A stretch of DNA of 64,000 nt from Phytopseudomonas daroniae (GTDB lineage Bacteria; Pseudomonadota; Gammaproteobacteria; Pseudomonadales; Pseudomonadaceae): NCBI RefSeq assembly GCF_004327285.1, contig NZ_QJUI01000001.1, forward strand, positions 1-64,000, written 5' to 3'. Both the position numbers and the translations under genes were made by a program. The notes beneath the pieces are model-generated. The model searched no databases. It was not told where the DNA came from and saw only the letters and a program-made list of their open reading frames with translations. Of the stretch, positions 42,581-53,835 are shown piece by piece (within the stretch, counting starts at the first letter, position 1; each line of letters starts with the position of its first letter).

Positions 42581-43051
42581 TCAGCCACTGAGCACGCGAG
42601 CCATCACCTGAGTTCGCTCGTCGCCTTCGACGACCTCACGTATCACGCTATAGCCCAGTGCCGCGTAGAAGCTCACCGCGGTCAACGAGGCCGGCACCAG
42701 CAGTCGCTGAACGCCGGCATCACGCGCCACCCTTTCGACATACCTCATCAGCGCTTTACCCAAGCCACGCCCCTGTACGACAGGGAGGACGAACACCGAC
42801 CTCACCACATCACCCGCCAGGCTCGCGGTGGCCACCACCCGTGCCTTATCGAGCAGCACGAACACCTGCCGCGAGGCCATGAGCTGACGCACGCCGTCTG
42901 CATCGAAATTGCTCGCCACCCGCTCGATCACATCGGGCGGATAATCCTGGGCATTGCTGAGCCGCAAGGTCTGCACGATGACCTGACTGATCGCCTCAGC
43001 GTCGCTCTCCAACGCGCGGCGGATCGACCAACCCGCCCCGCTCTCAGCCAT
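42581..43051 (-). CDS. GNAT-family N-acetyltransferase
   Basis: A 156-residue acetyltransferase fold. The acetyl-CoA loop is VVQGRGLGKALMRYVERVA (Q/R-x-x-G-x-G/A), followed by AGVQRLLVPASLTAVSFYAALGYSVIREV. Substrate unknown. Its ATG overlaps the end of vanR by 8 bases, so it is probably co-transcribed with vanR, but no role in vanillate breakdown is evident. Confidence 0.88.
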   Translation of the reverse strand: MAESGAGWSIRRALESDAEAISQVIVQTLRLSNAQDYPPDVIERVASNFDADGVRQLMASRQVFVLLDKARVVATASLAGDVVRSVFVLPVVQGRGLGKALMRYVERVARDAGVQRLLVPASLTAVSFYAALGYSVIREVVEGDERTQVMARVLSG

Positions 43052-43757
43052 GCCGCAATACCGTCATCGCCGTCTCGGCCGAATCACCCAACTGCGCCGT
43101 GCGTGCGTAACGCAGGGTGGCGTTGGCGTGCTCGCGCATGATCCCTTCGGCGCGAGCGCCCTGGCCGTTGATCAACGCATCGTAAACGGCGTGATGCTGC
43201 ATATGGGCGAAGCTGAAACGGCGGTATTCACGGGGCATGTCGTTGCCATCCACCGCCAGGGAGCTGACCGAGGCGAACGGCAAGTGATCGTTGCGCGACA
43301 GGGCCACGGCAATGGCGCTGTTGCCGCTGGCCTCGATGATCGCCTGGTGAAATCGCTTGTTGAGGTCGTGATAGATTTCCAGCTCCTCCATCACCACATG
43401 GCCTTTCTCGAACAGGCGATCGCCCTCCACCAGGCAATCGTGCAGCCGGTTGCGAATAGCTTCGGACAAGCCGCGCTCGGCAGCCTGGCGCGCCGCCAAC
43501 CCTTCCAGCACACCCCGCACCTCGACGGCGCCCGCAATATCGTCGTCGGTCACCGCACGCACCGTGTAACCGCGGCCAGGGGCCTTGCACAGCAGCCCCT
43601 CCTGCTCGAGCGTGCGAAAGGCAATGCGTATTGGCGTGCGCGAAACCTGCAGACGCTCGGCCGTGGGAATCTCGGCGATACGTTCGCCGGCCACCAGCTC
43701 GCCGGAGGCAATCATCTGTCGCAATGCTGCCAGTACCCGCTGTCCGGATTTGTACAT
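43044..43757 (-). CDS. vanR: GntR/FadR-type repressor VanR
   Basis: A 237-residue GntR-family regulator: N-terminal winged helix (GERIAEIPTAERLQVSRTPIRIAFRTLEQEGLLCKAPGRGYTVR) and a C-terminal all-helical FCD effector domain with metal-ligand-like DLNKRFHQAI and HAVYDALINGQ. It lies close to vanAB, and a perfect VanR-type operator is present before vanA. The second of two adjacent ATGs (43757) has the better spacing to GAGG; the first is at 43760. Confidence 0.85.
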   Translation of the reverse strand: MYKSGQRVLAALRQMIASGELVAGERIAEIPTAERLQVSRTPIRIAFRTLEQEGLLCKAPGRGYTVRAVTDDDIAGAVEVRGVLEGLAARQAAERGLSEAIRNRLHDCLVEGDRLFEKGHVVMEELEIYHDLNKRFHQAIIEASGNSAIAVALSRNDHLPFASVSSLAVDGNDMPREYRRFSFAHMQHHAVYDALINGQGARAEGIMREHANATLRYARTAQLGDSAETAMTVLRHG

Positions 43758-43788
43758 CATGCCCTCGTCGCCACCATCGGAAGTCGCA

Positions 43789-44175
43789 TCATACCGCCCG
43801 CCAGCGCTGCAGCGCCCAGCCGGCAAGACCGGCCGACACCACTTCGAACAGCGCAGCCCAGAGATTGAAGGTCTGCTGCGCGCCGCCATCGAGCCACAGG
43901 CCGGCGATACGCCCCAGCACCAGGCTGACATAGAGCACCAGCAGCAGGATCAGCGCCGGGCGGGTCAGATCACGCGACCACAGCCCCAGCCCGAGAAACA
44001 CCGCCATACCGACCTGCAGGGTGCCGTAATAGGCACGCACATCCGTCACCGCGGCCGCCTCCATCAGCAACATGCCGCTGACGGCGCCCATCTCGTGAGG
44101 GCGCAGGAAATAGGCGAGGCCAAAGCCGGCGAGTACCAGAATCTGCACAGCGAGAAACACACGGGCAAACAGCAT
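43789..44175 (-). CDS. DUF4345-like small membrane protein
   Basis: A 128-residue protein with four predicted TM segments, including VFLAVQILVLAGFGLAYFL and LVLYVSLVLGRIAGLWLDG, the pattern of DUF4345-type proteins. GGAGGAC lies 7 bases before the ATG at 44175. It sits between pobR and vanR on the same strand. Function unknown. Confidence 0.65.
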   Translation of the reverse strand: MLFARVFLAVQILVLAGFGLAYFLRPHEMGAVSGMLLMEAAAVTDVRAYYGTLQVGMAVFLGLGLWSRDLTRPALILLLVLYVSLVLGRIAGLWLDGGAQQTFNLWAALFEVVSAGLAGWALQRWRAV

Positions 44176-44211
44176 GGGCGTAGTCCTCCAAATAGGTTGA
44201 GCATAGGTCAC

Positions 44212-45078
44212 TCAACGCTGCAGCCGGAAGGCGCTCGGCGTCTGGCCGGTCAGGCGCTTGAAGAAGCGCGAAAAATACGCCGGTTCGGAGAACTGCAGGG
44301 CGTCGGCGATCTGGCTGAGCGTCATCGACGAATACACCAGCAAGCGTTTGGCTTCGAGCAATTGCCGCTGGTGCACCAGCGCCTGGGCGCTTTGACCAGC
44401 GTAACGGCGGGTCATGCCGTTGAGGTGCGCGGTGGTGATGCCGAGCCGCTTCGCGTAACGCTCGATCGACAGCTGCTCGCGGAAATGTTGTTCCACCAGG
44501 CGGGTAAAGGCGGCCAGATGTTGCTCACCGCGCGTCGGCCGATCAGCGGCCTGGCGCACCAGCACCTGGCGCCCGAGCCAGACGGCCAGCACGCCGACCA
44601 GCGACTGCAGCAGCAGATTACGTGCCGGCGCACTTTGCCCATACTCCTGGTCGATAGCGTCGAACAGGGTATCCAGATAACCCTGGTCGGCACCTACCGG
44701 ATACAGCGCCGGCGCGCTGAACACCGGGTGCTGAGCGCCCAGATGCGCCTCCAGTTGCGCCACCAACGGCGCGGCCAGGGTCAGCACGTAGCCATCCACA
44801 TCGTCGGAAAACTGGAAGCCGTGCACACACAACGGCGGCAGTACCTGCAGCGCCGCTTCTTCGATGCGCGTCTGTACGCCTTCCACTTCGATCAGCGCCC
44901 AGCCGCGGCGTAAGTAAAGCAACTGCAGCAGATCCGGATGGCGATGGGGCTCGATCACCCAGTCGTGCAGGCGGCTGCGCTTGGGAATCGACTCGCAGTG
45001 CAGCAGGTCGGGCGTCGGCCACTCCAGGGCGTCGCCATACAGCTTGAACACCGGCACGGCGATTTGCTGCTGGGTCAT
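44212..45078 (-). CDS. pobR: AraC-family activator PobR
   Basis: A 288-residue regulator: an N-terminal cupin sensor domain (EPHRHPDLLQLLYLRRGWALIEVEG) and a C-terminal AraC double helix-turn-helix (YAKRLGITTAHLNGMTRRYAGQSAQALVHQRQLLEAKRLLVYSSMTLSQIADALQFSEPAYFSRFFKRLTGQTPSAFR). Divergent from pobA, as in other pseudomonads, where it activates pobA with 4-hydroxybenzoate. Confidence 0.93.
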   Translation of the reverse strand: MTQQQIAVPVFKLYGDALEWPTPDLLHCESIPKRSRLHDWVIEPHRHPDLLQLLYLRRGWALIEVEGVQTRIEEAALQVLPPLCVHGFQFSDDVDGYVLTLAAPLVAQLEAHLGAQHPVFSAPALYPVGADQGYLDTLFDAIDQEYGQSAPARNLLLQSLVGVLAVWLGRQVLVRQAADRPTRGEQHLAAFTRLVEQHFREQLSIERYAKRLGITTAHLNGMTRRYAGQSAQALVHQRQLLEAKRLLVYSSMTLSQIADALQFSEPAYFSRFFKRLTGQTPSAFRLQR

Positions 45079-45106
45079 GGCGCCTCCTTCAAGAAATGGC
45101 CGATAG

Positions 45107-46405
<1,299 letters not shown>

Positions 46406-46460
46406 GGTAAATGCTCTCTCGCAGCGCTATGCTCGCTCAACGTTCATCGAGGATCCCAGC

Positions 46461-46895
46461 ATGCGCCCACTGCTTCTGCTCGCCGGCTTGTTCGCCGGCA
46501 TCGTCCAGGCCGCCGAGCCACTCACCATCGACGTGCACCGCGATGCCAATTGCGGCTGTTGCAAGGGCTGGATCAGCCACCTGGAGGCCAACGGCTTTCA
46601 GGTCAACGATCACGTTGAAACCGATATGCACGCCGTCAAGCAGCGCCTCGGCGTGCCCGAGCACCTGGGCTCCTGCCACACCGGCATGATCGACGGCAAA
46701 TTCGTCGAAGGTCATGTACCGGCGGCGGACATTCTCGCCCTGCGCCAACGTCCGGATCTGCTTGGCATCGCCGCCCCTGGAATGCCCACCGGCTCGCCGG
46801 GCATGGAGCGCGGCGACATCCGCGATGCCTATCAGGTCATCGGCCTGGACGCACAAGGCGGCGAAAGCGTGGTCAGTAGCTACCCGGGCAACTGA
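46461..46895 (+). CDS. DUF411 putative metal-binding protein
   Basis: A 144-residue periplasmic protein with a signal peptide (cleavage after VQA), then the DUF411 core VHRDANCGCCKGWISHLEANGF with its Cys-x-Cys-Cys motif, LGSCHTGMIDGKFVEGHVPA, and APGMPTGSPGMERG. These proteins are associated with copper handling. 16 bases separate it from the metallopeptidase gene. Confidence 0.88.
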   Translation: MRPLLLLAGLFAGIVQAAEPLTIDVHRDANCGCCKGWISHLEANGFQVNDHVETDMHAVKQRLGVPEHLGSCHTGMIDGKFVEGHVPAADILALRQRPDLLGIAAPGMPTGSPGMERGDIRDAYQVIGLDAQGGESVVSSYPGN

Positions 46896-46911
46896 TTGAA
46901 AGGACTAAAGC

Positions 46912-47772
46912 ATGCGCTGGAAACGAGCACGACGCAGTGACAATGTGGTGGATGCCCGCGGCGGCGGATCGCGTTTTGGTGGTGGCCGCGGCCTGAGCCT
47001 GGGCGGTATCGCCATTGTCGTGGTGGTCGGCTTGCTGATGGGCCAGGATCCGCTGCAGATCCTCGGTCAGTTGGCGGGCCAATCAGACTCCTACTCCACC
47101 AGCCAGACGGATCGCCCCGCCACCAACGACGAGCAGTCGGAGTTCGTGCGAGCGGTTCTTGGCGACACCGAAGACACCTGGCGCGAGATATTCCAGTCCG
47201 CCAATCGCCAGTATCAGGATCCAACCCTGGTACTGTTCGATGGCGGCGTGAATTCCGCATGCGGCTTCGCCAGTTCGGCGGTCGGCCCCTTCTATTGTCC
47301 GGGCGACAAGCAGGTCTACCTGGATCTGAGCTTCTTCCGCGATCTGGAACAGCGCTACGGCGCGGCTGGCGACTTTGCCCAGGCCTATGTGATCGCCCAC
47401 GAGGTCGGTCACCACGTGCAGACCCTGCTGGGCGTCTCCGCCAAGGTCAATGCGGCACGCCAGCGGGGCGAAAACCTGGAAGGTGCCAATGGCCTGCTGG
47501 TGCGTCAGGAGCTGCAGGCCGACTGCCTGGCCGGCATCTGGGCGCATCATGCGCAACGGCGCCTGGACTGGCTGGAACCCGGTGATCTGGAGGAAGCCCT
47601 GAACGCCGCCAACGCCATCGGCGACGACCGTCTGCAGCAGCAGGCCCGTGGTCAGGTGGTGCCGGACTCCTTCACCCACGGCACCTCGGCGCAGCGCGTG
47701 CGCTGGTTTACCACAGGCTTCGAAGGCGGCCAGGTCAACGCCTGCGACACCTTTTCAAGCGCACGGCTGTGA
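46912..47772 (+). CDS. YpfJ-type neutral zinc metallopeptidase
   Basis: A 286-residue protein: a short cytosolic start rich in Arg/Gly, one TM segment (GGIAIVVVVGLLMG at about 28-43), then a zinc-peptidase domain. HEVGHH starts at His163, QELQADCLAGIWAHH supplies the third ligand, and DSFTHGTSAQRVRWFTTGFEGG lies near the end. Substrate unknown. GAAAGGA lies upstream of the ATG. Confidence 0.92.
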   Translation: MRWKRARRSDNVVDARGGGSRFGGGRGLSLGGIAIVVVVGLLMGQDPLQILGQLAGQSDSYSTSQTDRPATNDEQSEFVRAVLGDTEDTWREIFQSANRQYQDPTLVLFDGGVNSACGFASSAVGPFYCPGDKQVYLDLSFFRDLEQRYGAAGDFAQAYVIAHEVGHHVQTLLGVSAKVNAARQRGENLEGANGLLVRQELQADCLAGIWAHHAQRRLDWLEPGDLEEALNAANAIGDDRLQQQARGQVVPDSFTHGTSAQRVRWFTTGFEGGQVNACDTFSSARL

Positions 47773-47867
47773 GCGTCTAGACTGAGTGGGCATGCGGGTA
47801 CAGACGCATGCCCAACCACGGTAGCCAGGGTCGGCAACCGCCCACCCCACGGACAAGGAATGTACCG

Positions 47868-48425
47868 ATGCCCATTCGCAATGACAGCGTTCTCCACGAC
47901 ACCGAAGACAAGGGCTGGTGGTGCCATCACGGCCTGCATCTGGAGCGCAGCTTCGTCGAGCTGTGTAGCCGTCATCTGCGGCTACCCGCCATGGAAAACC
48001 CGGAAAAGACGCACAACCCCTACGCTCCGGATCTTCTGGTCGAGGGTCGGCTGGCCGATCTCAAGGTGCAGAACACCCCCTTCTTCGTCAGCGCCCGCTA
48101 TGGCCTGGATCCACGACGTACGGTGACCTTCAACCGCAAGGACTACGAACGCTATTCGCGGCTTTATCCACAGATCGACATTTATTACTGGGTCGACTGG
48201 ACGCAGACCGAATCGCGCTTTGGCCGTGTCGACTACCTGGCAGGCATCTATCGCCTGCCCTTTGCCGAACTCGTCAAACTGATCGAAGCACCCGCACCAG
48301 AGCACCACTACAGGCATCGCCTCCAAGACACCCAGGGCAACGCCCGCTCATCCTTCCTGCTCGATCTGAATCGATTCGAAACCCTGCTGGAGCGCGATAC
48401 GGCTACCGCACCGAGTATCGGCTAG
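47868..48425 (+). CDS. uncharacterised protein with a PD-(D/E)XK-like signature
   Basis: A 185-residue soluble protein. [24 protein letters not shown] has the spacing of a PD-(D/E)xK nuclease core (Pro-Asp, then Asp-Leu-Lys), preceded by a Glu-rich helix ERSFVELC. The middle ([29 protein letters not shown]) would fit core beta strands. No close family is recalled, so nuclease activity is a guess. AAGGAA precedes the ATG at 47868. Confidence 0.7.
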   Translation: MPIRNDSVLHDTEDKGWWCHHGLHLERSFVELCSRHLRLPAMENPEKTHNPYAPDLLVEGRLADLKVQNTPFFVSARYGLDPRRTVTFNRKDYERYSRLYPQIDIYYWVDWTQTESRFGRVDYLAGIYRLPFAELVKLIEAPAPEHHYRHRLQDTQGNARSSFLLDLNRFETLLERDTATAPSIG

Positions 48426-48496
48426 GGCTGGCCGGCTGTACGCAAAACCCTGTGGACAGGCATACTTTGCGTTTTTCCAACGTCGGGCTTTCTGAA

Positions 48497-49564
48497 ATGC
48501 GCATTCTTGTCACCGGCGGTGCGGGCTTCATCGGCTCCGCGCTGATTCGTCACCTGATGAACGACACCGATCACGAGGTGCTCAACCTCGACAAGCTGAC
48601 CTACGCCGGCAACCTGGAATCCCTGAAGCAGGTCGCGGAAAATCCTCGATACAGCTTCCTGCAGGCTGATATCGGCGATCAGCCCGCGGTGGCCGATGCG
48701 CTGCAGCGTTTTCAGCCCGACGCCATCATGCACCTGGCCGCCGAATCCCACGTCGACCGCTCCATCGACGGCCCGGCAGCGTTCATCCAGACCAACATCG
48801 TCGGCACCTACACCCTGCTCGAAGCCACCCGTGCCTACTGGCTGGGCCTGGACGATCAGCGTCGTCAGGCGTTCCGCTTCCATCACATCTCCACCGACGA
48901 GGTGTATGGCGACCTGCACGGCGTCGACGACCTGTTCACCGAGCAGACGCCCTACGCGCCCAGCTCGCCCTATTCGGCCAGCAAGGCCGCCTCGGATCAC
49001 CTGGTACGCGCCTGGCAGCGCACCTATGGCCTGCCGGTGCTGCTGACCAACTGCTCGAACAACTACGGCCCGTATCACTTCCCGGAAAAGTTGATCCCGC
49101 TGGTCATCCTCAATGCGCTGGATGGCAAATCGCTGCCGGTGTATGGCAACGGCCAGCAGGTGCGCGACTGGCTGTTCGTCGAGGATCACGCCCGCGCCCT
49201 GCTGCAGGTGGTCACCCGCGGCGAGGTTGGCGAGACCTACAATATCGGCGGCCACAACGAGCAGAAGAACCTCGATGTGGTGCACGCCATCTGCGACCTG
49301 CTCGACGAGCTTCAGCCGCGTGCAGCAGGCTCTTATCGCGACCAGATCACCTTCGTCACCGACCGCCCCGGCCACGACCTGCGCTATGCCATCGATGCAG
49401 GCAAGATCGAGCGCGAACTGGGCTGGACGCCGCAGGAAACCTTCCCCAGCGGCCTGCGCAAGACCGTGCGCTGGTACCTGGACAACCTCGACTGGTGCCG
49501 CCGCGTCCAGGACGGCAGCTATCAGCGTGAGCGGCTCGGCGCCCCCATGGAGCAACAACAATGA
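48497..49564 (+). CDS. rfbB: dTDP-glucose 4,6-dehydratase
   Basis: A 355-residue extended short-chain dehydrogenase. The NAD motif is [15 protein letters not shown] at the N-terminus, [12 protein letters not shown] follows, and the active site is [11 protein letters not shown] and [15 protein letters not shown]. Second step of dTDP-L-rhamnose synthesis for LPS or rhamnolipids. The four rhamnose genes overlap head to tail in the order B-A-C-D. Also called rmlB. Confidence 0.96.
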   Translation: MRILVTGGAGFIGSALIRHLMNDTDHEVLNLDKLTYAGNLESLKQVAENPRYSFLQADIGDQPAVADALQRFQPDAIMHLAAESHVDRSIDGPAAFIQTNIVGTYTLLEATRAYWLGLDDQRRQAFRFHHISTDEVYGDLHGVDDLFTEQTPYAPSSPYSASKAASDHLVRAWQRTYGLPVLLTNCSNNYGPYHFPEKLIPLVILNALDGKSLPVYGNGQQVRDWLFVEDHARALLQVVTRGEVGETYNIGGHNEQKNLDVVHAICDLLDELQPRAAGSYRDQITFVTDRPGHDLRYAIDAGKIERELGWTPQETFPSGLRKTVRWYLDNLDWCRRVQDGSYQRERLGAPMEQQQ

Positions 49565-50430
49565 AAGGCATCATCCTCGCCGGAGGCTCCGGCACCCGCC
49601 TGCACCCGATCACCCTGGGCGTGTCCAAGCAACTGCTGCCGATCTACGACAAGCCGATGATCTACTACCCGCTGTCGGTGCTGATGCTTGCCGGCATCCG
49701 CGAGATCCTGATCATTTCCACACCCCACGACCTGCCGCAGTTCCAGAAGATGCTGGGCGACGGCAGCCAGTTCGGCCTGCAGTTGAGCTACGCCGAGCAG
49801 CCCGAACCGGATGGTCTGGCGCGTGCCTTCATCATCGGCGAGCAGTTCATCGGCACTGACCCGGTGTGCCTGATCCTCGGCGACAACATCTTCCATGGCC
49901 AGCACTTCACCGAAAAACTGCTGCGCGCCGCCCAGGCGGAAAAAGGTGCCACCGTGTTCGGCTACTGGGTCAAGGATCCCGAACGCTTCGGAGTGGTCGA
50001 GTTCGACGACCAGGGCCAGGCCATTTCCATCGAGGAAAAGCCGGCCCAGCCCCGCTCCCACTATGCGGTAACCGGGTTGTATTTCTACGACAACGACGTC
50101 ATCGAGATCGCCAAGGCAGTCAAACCCTCGCCCCGCGGCGAGCTGGAAATCACCGACATCAACAATGCCTACCTGCAGCGTGGCGACCTGCGTGTGGAAC
50201 GCTTCGGCCGTGGCTTCGCCTGGCTCGACACCGGCACCCACGACAGCCTGCTGGAAGCCTCGCAGTACGTGCAAACCATCGAGCACCGCCAGGGTCTGAA
50301 AGTCGCCTGTCTGGAAGAGATCGCCTACGGACAGGACTGGATCGACCGCGAATGCCTGCTGCGCCAGGCCAAGGCGTTCGGCAAGACCGGCTATGGCCAG
50401 TACCTGTTCAGCCTGGCCGAGGACAATTGA
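49561..50430 (+). CDS. rfbA: glucose-1-phosphate thymidylyltransferase
   Basis: A 289-residue nucleotidyltransferase with the N-terminal signature [37 protein letters not shown] and the metal/substrate block [11 protein letters not shown]. It makes dTDP-glucose from dTTP and glucose-1-phosphate and is the regulated first step (rmlA). It overlaps rfbB by 4 bases. Confidence 0.97.
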   Translation: MKGIILAGGSGTRLHPITLGVSKQLLPIYDKPMIYYPLSVLMLAGIREILIISTPHDLPQFQKMLGDGSQFGLQLSYAEQPEPDGLARAFIIGEQFIGTDPVCLILGDNIFHGQHFTEKLLRAAQAEKGATVFGYWVKDPERFGVVEFDDQGQAISIEEKPAQPRSHYAVTGLYFYDNDVIEIAKAVKPSPRGELEITDINNAYLQRGDLRVERFGRGFAWLDTGTHDSLLEASQYVQTIEHRQGLKVACLEEIAYGQDWIDRECLLRQAKAFGKTGYGQYLFSLAEDN

Positions 50431-50975
50431 TGCAAGTCATCCAAACCACTATCCCCGATGTACTCATTCTCGAACCCAAGGTGTTCGGCGATGAGCGCGG
50501 CTTCTTCTTCGAAAGTTTCAATGCCCAGGCCTTCACTGACGCGACCGGCCTGCAACGCCAGTTCGTTCAGGACAACCATTCGCGCTCGCAGCGCGGAGTG
50601 TTGCGCGGCCTGCACTATCAGGTGCAACAGGCCCAGGGCAAGCTGGTGCGGGTCACGGCTGGCGAGGTGTATGACGTCGCCGTGGATCTGCGTCGTCAGT
50701 CACCGACGTTCGGCCAGTGGGTCGGCGCGCACCTCTCTGCCGACAACAAGCGGCAGATGTGGGTGCCGGAAGGCTTCGCCCATGGTTTTCTGGTGCTCAG
50801 TGAATACGCCGAGTTCCTCTACAAGACCACCGACTACTACGCGCCCGCCCATGAGCGCTGCATTCGCTGGGATGACGCCAAGCTGGCCATCGACTGGCCG
50901 CTGCAGGAACAACCGCAATTGTCGGCCAAGGATCAGCAGGGCCGGGGCCTCGACGAGGCCGAGCTGTTCCCATGA
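50430..50975 (+). CDS. rfbC: dTDP-4-dehydrorhamnose 3,5-epimerase
   Basis: A 181-residue cupin-fold epimerase with FGDERGFFFESFNAQAF, the catalytic His in VLRGLHYQ, and the second active-site block DVAVDLRRQSPTFGQW with the downstream PEGFAHGFLVLSEYAEFLYK. Its ATG shares one base with the rfbA stop. Confidence 0.96.
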   Translation: MQVIQTTIPDVLILEPKVFGDERGFFFESFNAQAFTDATGLQRQFVQDNHSRSQRGVLRGLHYQVQQAQGKLVRVTAGEVYDVAVDLRRQSPTFGQWVGAHLSADNKRQMWVPEGFAHGFLVLSEYAEFLYKTTDYYAPAHERCIRWDDAKLAIDWPLQEQPQLSAKDQQGRGLDEAELFP

Positions 50976-51841
50976 AAATCCTTCTGCTCGGCCAGCACGG
51001 CCAGGTCAGCCGTGAACTGCAACTGCGGCTCGGCAAGCAGGACGAACTCACCGTTCTGGGCCGCGAACAGCTTGACCTAGGCAACCCGCAGCGCATTCGC
51101 GAGTGCGTACGTCAGGTACGCCCACAGCTGATTGTCAACGCTGCCGCGCACACCGCGGTCGATGCAGCGCAAAGCGAGCCGGATGCCGCTTTCGCCATCA
51201 ATGCAATCGCGCCCGGCGTGCTCGCCGAAGAAGCTGCCGACCTCGACGCGCCGCTGATCCACTACTCCACCGATTATGTGTTCGATGGCAGCAAATCCGC
51301 GGCCTACAACGAGGATGACGCTCCCAATCCGCTGAGCGTCTATGGCCGTAGCAAGCTGGCCGGCGAGCAGGCCATCGCCGCGGTTGGCGGCAAGCATCTG
51401 ATCCTGCGCACCAGTTGGGTGTATTCTCTGCACGGACGCAACTTCCTGCTGACCATGCAGCGCCTGCTGCAGGAGCGCGAGCAGCTCAGCGTGGTCGCCG
51501 ACCAGATCGGCGCACCGACCTGGGCCGGCAGCATCGCCGCCGCCACCCAGCAGTTGATCCAGCGCTGGCAGACGGAGCAGGTCGCGGCCTGGGGCCTCTA
51601 TCACTTCACCGCGCGTGGTGAAACCTCCTGGTTCGGCTTCGCCGAGGCCATCGCCGTGCAGTTGCAGGCGCAAGGTAAATCCGTCGCGCAACTGACGCCG
51701 ATTGCCACCACGGACTACCCGACGCCGGCACAGCGCCCACTCAACTCGCGTCTCGACGGAACCCGCCTGGAGCGTGACTGGGGCGTACGTCTGCCGGATT
51801 GGCAGGATGGCCTGGAACACTGCCTGAACAACCCACGCTAG
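50972..51841 (+). CDS. rfbD: dTDP-4-dehydrorhamnose reductase
   Basis: A 289-residue short-chain reductase. The NAD(P) motif is LLGQHGQVSRELQ, NAAAHTAVDAAQSEPD follows, and the active-site DYVFDG and YGRSKLAGE are present, with ILRTSWVYSLHGRNFLLTM further on. It completes dTDP-L-rhamnose. It overlaps rfbC by 4 bases and ends the operon. Confidence 0.96.
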   Translation: MKILLLGQHGQVSRELQLRLGKQDELTVLGREQLDLGNPQRIRECVRQVRPQLIVNAAAHTAVDAAQSEPDAAFAINAIAPGVLAEEAADLDAPLIHYSTDYVFDGSKSAAYNEDDAPNPLSVYGRSKLAGEQAIAAVGGKHLILRTSWVYSLHGRNFLLTMQRLLQEREQLSVVADQIGAPTWAGSIAAATQQLIQRWQTEQVAAWGLYHFTARGETSWFGFAEAIAVQLQAQGKSVAQLTPIATTDYPTPAQRPLNSRLDGTRLERDWGVRLPDWQDGLEHCLNNPR

Positions 51842-51842
51842 C

Positions 51843-51898
51843 AAAATGCAACGGCGGATTACGCTTCGCCAGACTACGCGCCCCGATCCGCCCTACGC
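51843..51898. repeat. short repeat related to family A
   Basis: CGGCGGATTACGCTTCGCC ... CTACGCGCCCCGATCCGCCCTACG shares the CTACGCGCCCCGATCC and CCCTACG parts of the longer family A copies, but the left arm has diverged. It lies just after rfbD. Confidence 0.55.
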
Positions 51899-51921
51899 CC
51901 GGATCACGGCACAACGCCAAC

Positions 51922-51954
51922 CGTAGCCTGGATTAGCCGCAGGCGTAATCCGGG
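51922..51954. repeat. interspersed repeat family B, copy 2
   Basis: Identical over 33 bases to 4856-4888 and again next to a family A-type repeat. Confidence 0.85.
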
Positions 51955-52016
51955 TTGGGCTTATCGGCCTCAGACTTTTGCCGTCATAATGCGCAGGTCT
52001 CTCTGGCGTCCATTTC

Positions 52017-53835
52017 ATGAACACGATTCCCACCACCATGCCCAAACGCCCACGCTGGCGCAGCCTGGCCCTGCTGGCGCTACTGCTGGCGCCGCTGCTA
52101 TGGCCGTTGCAACACCTCGCCGAGCGTTACTACCGTGCCGAACTAACCGAGCAGAATCGTCAGACCCTCGACCTGTACGTGGCCAACCTGCTGGGTACCC
52201 TGCGGCGCTACGAAGTGCTGCCGCCGATTCTCGGCGACCTGCCGGGTCTGCGCACCGTGCTGGCGACGCCAGGTGATGCCAGCGCTCAGGCAGCGGCCAA
52301 TCATCTGCTCAAGCGCGTGCGTCAGCAGACCGGTGCCGACGTGATCTACCTGATGAATCCCTCCGGCGAAACCCTGGCGGCCTCCAACTGGGATCAGCAG
52401 GACTCCTTCGTACGCGGCAACTTCGCGTTCCGCCCCTATTTCCAGGAGGCCCTGGCCGGCCGTCTGGGACGCTTCTTCGGCCTTGGTACCACCTCCGGCA
52501 AGCGCGGTTACTACTTCGCCTCCGCCGTTTACGACGGCACCCGGAAGATCGGCGTCATGGTGATCAAGGTCGACCTCGACCACACCGAAAGCCTGTGGGG
52601 CAATACCCCGGAACAACTGCTGGTAACCGATGCCAATGGCGTGGTGATTCTTACCTCGCGCCCGGACTGGCGGTTTCACGCCAGTCGCCCGCTGGACAAG
52701 GCCGAACGCGCCTCCATCGCCGCCATCCAGCCGTATCCGACCCAGTCGCCACCGCCCCTGCGGCTCGATGCCGATGTCTGGCTGACGCAAAGTCGGGTGC
52801 TCGACGAAACCGGCTGGAGCGTCAGCATCCTCGCCCCACGGGTGATGCTCGACCGCTCGGTACGTACCGTGGTGGCCATCGGCGGCGCTGCCCTGCTGGT
52901 GCTGATTCTGCTGCTCGGCCTGATGATGCAGCGGCGCCGCCACTACCTCGACCGCATCGCCCTCAACACCCGCGCCCGCCAGGAGCTGGAACAGCGCGTA
53001 CAGGAGCGTACCCAGGATCTGGAGCGCCTCAACAGCCGCCTGAAGCAGGAAGTGCTGGAACGCGAGCAGGCCCAGCAGGAACTGGTTCAGGCTCAGGACG
53101 AACTGGTACAGGCCGGCAAACTGACTGCCCTGGGTACAATGAGTGCCAGCATCAGCCACGAACTCAATCAGCCGCTGGCGGCCATCCGCAGCTATGCCGA
53201 GAACGCCGGCGTGCTGCTCGACCACGAGCGCACTGAAGATGCCCGCGGCAACCTCAGGCTGAATCAGCCAGCTGACTGAACGCATGGCCTCGATCATCGC
53301 CCACCTGCGCGCCTTCGCCCGCCGCGACCGGCATGCCCCGGAAAGCGTGGCCCTGCAGCCGGCCCTCGACGACGCCCTGGCGTTGCTGGCCAAGCGCCGT
53401 CGCGCCATGGATGTGGAGCTGATCCGCGACCTGCCCGACGCCACCCTCTGGGTACAGGCCGGCGAGACGCGCCTGCGCCAGGTGCTCAGCAACCTGCTGG
53501 CCAACGCCCTCGATGCCCTCGGCGAACGTCCGCAGCCGCGGCGCATCTGGATCAGCACCGAACTGCACGACAATCTGCTGGAATTGCACCTGCGCGACAA
53601 TGGCCCGGGCTTCTCCGAGTCAGCCCTGGCCCACGCCCGTGAGCCCTTCTTCACCACCAAGACCAGTGCTCAGGGCCTCGGCCTCGGCCTGGCGATCTGC
53701 GACACCCTGATGCGCGCCCTGGGTGGCGAGTTGCTGTTCAGTAACCATCCCGAAGGGGGCGCTCATCTGATCCTGCGCCTGCGCACCGCTGAAAATGGCG
53801 TGAACATCCAGCCGCCCGAGGACTTCGCCGTATGA
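52017..53835 (+). pseudogene. dctB: C4-dicarboxylate sensor kinase gene dctB with a +1 frameshift
   Basis: The frame starting at 52017 gives two TM segments flanking a double-PAS sensor domain, then a coiled coil and the His box MSASISHELNQPLAAIRSYAENAG. It stops at 53279 after ...GNLRLNQPAD. The other frame begins in time with ISQLTERMASIIAHLRAFARR and runs through the ATPase domain (NALDAL, DNGPGFSE, TTKTSAQGLGLGLAI) to 53835. Removing one A near 53262 (CTGAATC to CTGATC) joins them into a normal 605-residue DctB. A true mutation and a sequencing error look the same here. Confidence 0.88.
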
